Below, one piece after another: positions 1 to 4,197 of a stretch of 5,492 nt of DNA. The position numbers were made by a program, and so were the translations under genes. The notes under the pieces were generated by a model that saw only the letters and a program-made list of their open reading frames with translations, searched no databases and was not told where the DNA came from. Location: positions 1 to 5,492 of the forward strand of contig QMMV01000158.1 of NCBI GenBank assembly GCA_003647435.1, written 5' to 3'. The stretch is from Deltaproteobacteria bacterium (lineage in GTDB: Bacteria; Desulfobacterota; Desulfobacteria; Desulfobacterales; C00003060). Position 1 is the first letter of the stretch. Each line of letters starts with the position of its first letter.

Positions 1-409
1 GACCGGGATGGGAAACCTGTACGTCACCGTAACCGAGTATGAAGGCCGGCCTTTCGAGGTGTTCGCCACCATTGGAAAGTCAGGTCGTTCCACCACGGCC
101 AAGACCGAGGCCATAGGCAGGTTGGTCTCCCTGGCCCTCAGGACCGGGATCGGTGTGGAAAAAATCGTGGAGCAGTTGAAGGGAATCGGGGGCGAGCATC
201 CCGTGTTTCAGAAAAACGGCCTCGTCCTCTCCATCCCGGACGCCATAAGCCTGGTCCTGGAACGCCGGTATCTGTCGGGCGGGGAAAAAAAGAGAAGCCC
301 ACAGAAGACGCGCCCGCTGAGGGGGGAGACCTGTCCCGAGTGCGGTCAGACCATCAGCTTCGAAGAAGGCTGCATGACCTGCCACTTCTGTGGTTTCACG
401 AAGTGTTAG
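1..409 (+). CDS. nrdJ: Adenosylcobalamin-dependent (class II) ribonucleotide reductase, C-terminal end (5' partial)
   Basis: This is the 3' end of a gene that starts before the window: the frame is open from base 2, with codons for Thr-Gly before the first Met at base 8, so that ATG is not taken as the start. The protein reduces ribonucleotides to deoxyribonucleotides using coenzyme B12, in the cytosol. The visible part is the TSCPD-type region (GNLYVTV, then GRPFEVFATIGKSG near the start) typical of the tail of vitamin B12-dependent reductases. It is followed by a charged linker and a C-terminal Cys cluster (CPECG, CMTC, CGFTKC) that ends the protein at TAG 407-409. In this family such tail cysteines bind zinc and/or re-reduce the active site. 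The segment is G+C-rich and looks intact. It is a housekeeping gene that marks the edge of the defence block and converges with the minus-strand genes across a 33-bp gap. Confidence 0.93.
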   Translation, partial: TGMGNLYVTVTEYEGRPFEVFATIGKSGRSTTAKTEAIGRLVSLALRTGIGVEKIVEQLKGIGGEHPVFQKNGLVLSIPDAISLVLERRYLSGGEKKRSPQKTRPLRGETCPECGQTISFEEGCMTCHFCGFTKC

Positions 410-442
410 GCCGGGAGGTTCCTCATCGCTGCGTTTTCCAGT

Positions 443-766
443 CTATTCTTCCACCTCAAACGTTAGCCCGAGCTGACGCGCCGCTTCTTTCATGGCTTTC
501 AGGGCAGGATCATTTGGATCAAGCGCCTGTCCTTCGGGAACTTCCATATCGAACTGGATACCGAGGTGCAGCCTCTTGAGGTTCATTCGTGCTGCAGGTC
601 CCACGAAGCAGCGGAAGAGTTCTTCAGGGTCCAGGTAAACCTCTGGCGCTGTATCTTGAACCACCGCCCATAGGTTCGCCGCGAACACGGCTTCCTCAAG
701 TCGCCCTTCACGAATATCCCGGTGGGGAGTGGCAACTGCGTACCAAGGCTTGAGATGCGAGTTCAT
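443..766 (-). pseudogene. DUF499-type defence ATPase remnant (N-terminus apparently joined to C-terminus)
   Basis: A 107-codon reading frame, ATG at 766-764 and TAG at 445-443. Residues 1-50 (KPWYAVATPHRDIREGR, then EEAVFAANLWAVVQ and PEVYLDPEELF) closely match my memory of the opening of DUF499 ATPases, which are normally around 1,000 residues and occur in DISARM/BREX-like anti-phage loci. In the full protein an ATP-binding region follows; here, from about residue 53 (near base 610), the sequence changes to NLKRLHLGIQFDMEVPEG and a short charged end (KAMKEAARQLGLTFEVEE) that resembles the C-terminal domain of the same family. No Walker motif is present. The simplest reading is an in-frame internal deletion of most of the gene. 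GGAGG at 773-777 lies 6 nt before the ATG, and the start is 12 nt after the hepT stop, so it may still be translated. N-terminal identity is fairly secure; C-terminal identity is inference. Confidence 0.62.
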
Positions 767-778
767 ATGGCGCCTCCG

Positions 779-1165
779 TCAATCACCATTGTCTTGGTTC
801 ACATCATCGCTCAATTCTTTCTCCAGTTGCTCCAAGGGAGGAAGGATGTCGGCGATGGCATCCCTCACGGGCGGGAGATCTCGGGTCGCAATTCGCCAAA
901 CCTGCTTGAGATCCACCCCTTCATAGCAATGGATCAACACATCCCGGAATCCGGCCATAAGCCGCCAAGGAATATCCGGATACTTTTGTCGGTAATCCTC
1001 TGGGATACGTTTGGCCGCTTCCCCGATGATCTCGAAATTCCGGATAACGGCATCTTGGGTCTTTGGATCTTCCAGAAACATACGTTCATCTTCTGGAAGA
1101 TAATTCATGATTCGGTCGGCACATTCCAGAATATGGGCAAGGTATATTCGTGGATCTTTCTTCAT
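779..1165 (-). CDS. hepT: HepT-like HEPN (DUF86) ribonuclease toxin
   Basis: A complete 128-residue protein of the usual length for HepT toxins, predicted all-helical. The HEPN catalytic motif RX4HXY is intact as R74-DVLI-H79-C-Y81, within the sequence GFRDVLIHCYEGVD; the conserved helix RNFEIIGEAAKRIP lies at 42-55. The family forms dimers that cleave RNA (tRNA or mRNA), and the partner MntA silences it by adding AMP groups to the tyrosine of the motif. The start is the ATG at 1165-1163, which overlaps the mntA stop as ATGA. An AAGGAGG Shine-Dalgarno sequence inside mntA (1176-1182) lies 10 nt upstream. The highly acidic tail (SDDVNQDNGD) carries no known motif. The gene is followed 12 nt later by the DUF499 remnant. 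Catalytic residues look functional, so the module is probably live even though its neighbours are broken. Confidence 0.9.
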   Translation of the reverse strand: MKKDPRIYLAHILECADRIMNYLPEDERMFLEDPKTQDAVIRNFEIIGEAAKRIPEDYRQKYPDIPWRLMAGFRDVLIHCYEGVDLKQVWRIATRDLPPVRDAIADILPPLEQLEKELSDDVNQDNGD

Positions 1166-1452
1166 AAGGGCCTGGCCTCCTTGAGAATCCTCCGGCGCAA
1201 TAACCTATGGATAGCGTTTTCAGTGAGCACATCCACCGGCCGTCCAAGTAGCCTCTGGAGTTCGTCCACCAATCCTGCTGGGAACCAGGGACTGGTCTGA
1301 TCGCTAACATCAACCAAAAAATCAATATCACTCGATTCAGTTACTTCTCCACGCACTATGGAACCGAAGACCCGAATATTGCGAGCGCCATGCCTCTCTG
1401 CAATACGCAGGATTTCATCACGTTTTTCTTTGAGCAACTCCATCTCGGTCAT
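1162..1452 (-). CDS. mntA: MntA-like minimal nucleotidyltransferase antitoxin
   Basis: A complete 96-residue MNT-fold protein. It carries the signature GSX10DXD (G30-S31, then D42-I-D44 in SDIDFLVDVS) and a likely third metal-binding aspartate at D74 in RPVDVLT, the layout of active minimal nucleotidyltransferases. The family transfers AMP from ATP to the active-site tyrosine of the cognate HEPN toxin, here HepT encoded immediately downstream, and so acts as an enzymatic antitoxin in the cytosol. The ATG at 1452-1450 overlaps the stop of the upstream fragment as ATGA, and its own TGA overlaps the hepT ATG as ATGA, so expression is probably translationally coupled in both directions. AGGAAGG and AGGTGG lie just upstream and favour this start over the in-frame ATG at codon 4. 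No truncation is visible. Confidence in family is high; the exact modification chemistry is taken from the family. Confidence 0.9.
   Translation of the reverse strand: MTEMELLKEKRDEILRIAERHGARNIRVFGSIVRGEVTESSDIDFLVDVSDQTSPWFPAGLVDELQRLLGRPVDVLTENAIHRLLRRRILKEARPL
1176..1182 (-). promoter_or_regulatory. Ribosome binding site of hepT
   Basis: A perfect AAGGAGG on the minus strand, 10 nt before the hepT ATG and wholly inside mntA. Together with the ATGA overlap it suggests that the toxin has its own strong initiation site as well as coupling to mntA. Confidence 0.65.
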
Positions 1453-1623
1453 AATCCACCTTCCTGGAAAGAGAATGCTTGTTGCGTATCCTTATAAGCT
1501 ACCCGTTTTCCTTCTGTCTTCATGGTCTCGCGTTCGCTCAAGAGCGCATTCACCAGCTTCCAGTCCTCGAGGTCGCGTGGCAGGACCTCGAAAAGCGCCT
1601 GCGCAAGCTTCCAGAACGGTCCG
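1449..1623 (-). pseudogene. C-terminal remnant of a DUF1156-type DNA methyltransferase (tentative)
   Basis: After the palindrome at 1624-1653 the open frame continues as a protein-like tail of about 57 residues (GPFWKLAQALFEVLPRD, then EDWKLVNALLSERETMKTEG and AYKDTQQAFSF), ending at TGA 1451-1449. A tail of the form FWxLAQAL...P...W..V...L is what I recall from the end of DUF1156-type adenine-specific DNA methylases of anti-phage loci; I cannot verify this without a search. No methylase catalytic motif (such as N/DPPY) is in the window, so only the last few percent of the gene survives. The frame is shared with the out-of-frame stretch of the UvrD fragment upstream, so one open frame spans 1449-2129, but the two parts are of different origin. 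Its stop overlaps the mntA start (ATGA), which suggests that this tail was the original upstream neighbour of mntA. Confidence 0.5.
1456..1465 (-). promoter_or_regulatory. Ribosome binding site of mntA
   Basis: On the minus strand AGGAAGG (1459-1465) runs into AGGTGG (1456-1461), 3-6 nt ahead of the ATG at 1452-1450. It sits inside the end of the upstream coding fragment and supports the first ATG rather than the ATG at codon 4. Confidence 0.6.
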
Positions 1624-1653
1624 CCTGCCTGCGCCGAGGCTTCGGCAGGCAGG
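1624..1653. repeat. 30-bp palindromic element P1 (identical to P5), at a gene-fusion breakpoint
   Basis: Arms CCTGCCTG and CAGGCAGG enclose CGCCGAGGCTTCGG, which can fold further as CCGA/TCGG with a GGCT loop and a two-base CG bulge on the 5' side. It matches the element at 5206-5235 in all 30 positions and in the same orientation. UvrD homology ends on one side and the methylase-like tail begins on the other. In the methylase frame it reads LPAEASAQAG, as in the helicase; in the UvrD frame it reads in another phase (PACRSLGAG). Confidence 0.88.
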
Positions 1654-2129
1654 TACGAGCTCGCCAATGAGCATCGCGTGGTGGAATCGCAGCCGGCCCA
1701 CGAGCTCCCTGTGAAACGCCTGATCGGTGGGATCTTCCGGCCAGCCCGGAGTGTCGGACTGGAGACGCACCCACGCTGCGTTGAATGCTTGAAGACGACG
1801 GTCTCGGTCCCGGATCCCGCCGAAGCCGTCACCGTCCAGGTCTTCGAGCAGGAACCGCTCCTCAAACTCAGGAGCGGTCGAGGAACGCGCCCTGTTGCTT
1901 GCAGAACTTCGGCCCGCCCCAGCAGACCGAAGCAGAAGGCGTGCAGCGTGCCGGCGCGAACCTCATTAGCGCCATCTACACCTAGCCTAGCCAACTCACT
2001 TTCGAGGTCTCTTGCTGCCGTTCGTGTGAAAGTGCAGACAAGCATTTGATTGGGTGTCGCCCCATCTTGGAGAAGACGAGCCACGCGTCGCATCAGTGCA
2101 AATGTTTTGCCCGTCCCTGGTCCCGCCAT
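1654..2129 (-). pseudogene. UvrD/Rep superfamily 1 helicase, N-terminal fragment, truncated and frameshifted
   Basis: From ATG 2129-2127 the frame encodes the Walker A motif AGPGTGKT at once, then motif Ia (TFTRTAARDL) and motif Ib (AGTLHAFC), the signature of UvrD/Rep DNA helicases. The segment before Walker A that normally holds the Q motif is missing: a TAA lies two codons upstream. After GRVPRPLL the homologous reading jumps to another minus frame at about 1869, where it continues as EFEERFLLEDLDG, later GWPEDPTDQAFHRELVGRL and FHHAMLIGELVP. Restoring one G (ctg-ag to ctg-gag) joins the two. Homology stops at the palindrome 1624-1653, before Walker B (DExQD), so the ATPase cannot be functional. 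About 160 residues of a protein normally over 500 remain. The 5' break lies just after the darG stop and the 3' break at the palindrome. Confidence 0.8.
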
Positions 2130-2153
2130 TTGTTATTCTTGCAGAACATAATT

Positions 2154-3266
2154 CTAAAGTATCGCTTCCTCCGGGAGTGGCAAATCGAGGCTAGGTTTGA
2201 GATGGATTCGGCCCAGTGCTGCCAAGTTTCGCACAGAAAGAGCAATCTCACTTTCTGTGAGCGGAGGCCTCCGTCGCTGCTTCCATTTCAGAACAGCATC
2301 AAGAACGTCCCTTTCTGTTGGATTCTCTGAGCCAGCCTTTTGAAGCGATTTTACAACAAACAAAATAGTAGCCGTTATCTCTGCTCGTTTTGTATCCATC
2401 CTCATAAAAAGGTCAGCAGTTCGCTCAATGATAGGCTCCCATTCCTTGAGCTTTTCAGCGTATGCTGCCCGTGCATCCTTGAAGGTTGGCCCGACCTCTA
2501 CTGAAAACATTCGGCCAAGCCGTTTTTCACGAATGAGCCCGTTGTTCATAAGGCGAGCAATCATTCCCTTCAATTCTGGTGCATATGGGCCAAAACTCCC
2601 CTGGCGATATTGTAGTCCTGTGGGCAATCCTTCTTCAGTGGCCACATAAGCAATCTTTTGAAATGTGGTACGCCCCACTGGTGGGTGATATGGCTGCTCC
2701 TCAAGGCGGTTTAGTACTTCAACTAAAGCAACCCAGGCAGGCTTTATCCATTTGGGTTCTGGCATGCGCTCTTTGGTAAACAATTCTTTTTGCAGGAACT
2801 CCGGTTGTAATTCCTCATGTGGTGTGCCATAGGGGGCATAAAGTTCAACAGGTATTTCCATGCCTTTAAGATAGCGATAGAGCATTGGGCCCACAACTCT
2901 CCATTCAAGCTGACCATAGCCACATCCTAGAGGAGGAACAGCGAGCGAAGTGATACCCCATTCCTTGTAATGCTTGAGTAAATACTCCAGCCCTTTGATG
3001 ATATCTTCCAGCTTTGTAACAGACCGCCAATGATCCTTGGTAGGAAAATTGAGGATCCATGGCTGGTTCAATGACTTATATAGATATGGACGCCCCAAAC
3101 GGACCTCACCACGCCGACAACGACTTACATAGTCTTTAAACATATCTGGGAAACGCTTCTTAAATTCGAGAGCTATTCCCTTACCCATTACCCCTACACA
3201 ATTAACAGTATTAACTAAGGTCTGGGCCTTTGACTCAAATAGGTTGCCTATAATGACTTTGATCAT
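2154..3266 (-). CDS. darG: DarG macrodomain antitoxin (DNA ADP-ribosyl glycohydrolase)
   Basis: A 370-residue protein starting MIKVIIGNLF. The N-terminal ~150 residues are a macrodomain: GNLFESKAQTLVNTVNC, VGVMGKGIA (25-32), NFPTKDHW with K77 matching the lysine known to be important for DarG catalysis, and the ligand loop PPLGCGYGQLEW at 111-122. It removes ADP-ribose from thymidine in DNA and so reverses DarT. The rest (about 170-370) fits the DarG C-terminal region, which binds and blocks DarT, and contains a winged-helix-like stretch (GRTTFQKIAYVATEEGLPTG). Length is typical of the family. ATG 3266-3264 is chosen over an in-frame ATG at 3302 because the macrodomain begins there, GAGGGG lies 6 nt upstream, and the longer start would run into darT. 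It follows darT by 10 nt, the standard toxin-antitoxin order. The gene looks intact. Confidence 0.93.
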   Translation of the reverse strand: MIKVIIGNLFESKAQTLVNTVNCVGVMGKGIALEFKKRFPDMFKDYVSRCRRGEVRLGRPYLYKSLNQPWILNFPTKDHWRSVTKLEDIIKGLEYLLKHYKEWGITSLAVPPLGCGYGQLEWRVVGPMLYRYLKGMEIPVELYAPYGTPHEELQPEFLQKELFTKERMPEPKWIKPAWVALVEVLNRLEEQPYHPPVGRTTFQKIAYVATEEGLPTGLQYRQGSFGPYAPELKGMIARLMNNGLIREKRLGRMFSVEVGPTFKDARAAYAEKLKEWEPIIERTADLFMRMDTKRAEITATILFVVKSLQKAGSENPTERDVLDAVLKWKQRRRPPLTESEIALSVRNLAALGRIHLKPSLDLPLPEEAIL

Positions 3267-3272
3267 AATCGC

Positions 3273-3278
3273 CCCCTC
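3273..3278 (-). promoter_or_regulatory. Ribosome binding site of darG
   Basis: GAGGGG on the minus strand overlaps the darT stop codon (TGA 3279-3277) and ends 6 nt before the ATG at 3266-3264. It decides the darG start in favour of MIKVIIGN and suggests coupling of antitoxin translation to termination of the toxin. Confidence 0.65.
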
Positions 3279-3870
3279 AATCCTGAAAGAACAGGTGTGC
3301 ATTGATTGTTATTTCCAAAGCAATCCCCATTCTTTCAATTGCATATTTTGCATCTTCACAGGAAACATAAACCCCTATGATAAATTTGGGCTCAACTTCA
3401 TCAGGGACAAGCACCTCTGCACACTTGATCCGCTTATGTTTCCACTCTTCTATAGGATCCGTATGCGTCCAATATTCAGCGAACACGACATCTCTATTCA
3501 CGTGTGATAGACCACGAGGCGAAGGCCAAAAAGCCGTATAATCACTGGCTGCATTTCCATCCGCAATAACCACATTGGGCAGATCCAGAACATCAGTGCT
3601 GATCCTCAAAACAGAAATTTCCTGATGCCGATCTCGCCGCTTAAACATCATGGGATTTCTAGCATGAATATACAAATTTACGTATTCATGAAGCCGTCTA
3701 CCTCTTGGTACGCTTTTTCCATCTCTTATGCCTTGAATGTCTTCCATAGCAATAGACTGATGCCTCAATCGTTTTGCCCGCCTATGGGAAAGGATACCAT
3801 ACTTCATAATGGAAGGAATATTTTCTATGGGCGTTATATAATGGAGTTCTTGTAAATCGTCTTTATCCAT
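3277..3870 (-). CDS. darT: DarT DNA thymidine ADP-ribosyltransferase toxin (DUF4433)
   Basis: A complete 197-residue protein, near the usual ~200. DarT transfers ADP-ribose from NAD+ to thymidine bases of single-stranded DNA, stalling replication; family members act as toxins and as abortive anti-phage effectors. Recognisable blocks are the N-terminal NAD-binding segment HYITPIENI (10-18) with GILSH (25-29), the core HEYVNLYIHARNPMMF (61-76), ADGNAASDYTAF (103-114), and the segment AEVLVPDEV (151-159) whose E152 is the best candidate for the catalytic glutamate. The RGRR at 56-59, or a nearby Arg, is the likely NAD-binding arginine. Start ATG 3870-3868 directly abuts the TGA of the DUF3883 frame (TGA-ATG, no gap), with only weak purine-rich sequence upstream, so translation is probably coupled to the helicase. 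It is clearly A+T-richer than the flanks. The gene appears intact and needs darG next door. Confidence 0.92.
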   Translation of the reverse strand: MDKDDLQELHYITPIENIPSIMKYGILSHRRAKRLRHQSIAMEDIQGIRDGKSVPRGRRLHEYVNLYIHARNPMMFKRRDRHQEISVLRISTDVLDLPNVVIADGNAASDYTAFWPSPRGLSHVNRDVVFAEYWTHTDPIEEWKHKRIKCAEVLVPDEVEPKFIIGVYVSCEDAKYAIERMGIALEITINAHLFFQD

Positions 3871-4197
3871 TCATAATACCCCAATTTCCTGCCCGTGACT
3901 GCTCCAATCACCCTCATCCACAACAAACTGCACCTGTCTGTAAAGCACTTCCGGGTTCAGCTTTGAAATAGGATCCTGTATGATACGCAGCCTGGGCTGC
4001 TCACCTCTGCAATGGGTAACGATGTAAAGCCATGCACGATCTCCAATCTGCCGCAATTTATCCACTTCGGGCCCGGTCAATATGATAGCCCCCGTCTGGG
4101 AACGCCCCTTGACCTCTATGAATCTCTTCTCTCCGTTGGGGCCTTCTGACCGAATATCATAGTGTTCTCCATCACTGCTCACATCGGTGGTGTCCAT
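3871..4197 (-). CDS. DUF3883 domain, detached C-terminal tail of the upstream helicase
   Basis: A 108-residue reading frame. After a short start (MDTTDVSSDGEHYDI) comes the DUF3883 core: YDIRSEGPNGEKRFIEVKGR (14-33), ending in the E-V-K typical of PD-(D/E)XK-nuclease-like folds, then AIILTGPEVDKLRQIGDRAW and LYIVTHC. DUF3883 usually forms the C-terminus of large SNF2 helicases of defence loci; its own biochemical role is not settled. The helicase frame ends MRYERSRGWTPPM-stop and this frame picks up at the next conserved block (DVSSDG..YDIRS), with a 19-nt overlap. Inserting one G near 4188-4190 would rejoin them as ...TPPDVSSDG. It may therefore be a real split with the ATG at 4197 used for re-initiation, a frameshift mutation, or a sequencing error. 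The stop abuts the darT start. Confidence 0.72.
   Translation of the reverse strand: MDTTDVSSDGEHYDIRSEGPNGEKRFIEVKGRSQTGAIILTGPEVDKLRQIGDRAWLYIVTHCRGEQPRLRIIQDPISKLNPEVLYRQVQFVVDEGDWSSHGQEIGVL

Noticed and set aside
410..442. A terminator between nrdJ and the convergent DUF499 remnant
   Set aside because: Only a very short GAGG/CCTC match with a 2-base loop and no T-run is present.
722..1300. A 192-codon + strand open frame opposite hepT and mntA
   Set aside because: It is antisense to two genes with intact catalytic motifs and coupled starts, and its translation resembles no family I know.
1522..2049. A 175-codon + strand open frame opposite the UvrD fragment
   Set aside because: The minus strand holds clear helicase motifs; the + frame is a G+C-driven shadow.
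2734..2741. A lone CAGGCAGG in darG
   Set aside because: There is no CCTGCCTG partner within about 40 bases, and the surrounding KPAWVAL is ordinary DarG sequence, so it is taken as chance.
3264..3302. Longer darG start at 3302
   Set aside because: It would overlap darT by 26 nt and add 12 residues unlike the macrodomain start; the ATG at 3266 has the better ribosome binding site.
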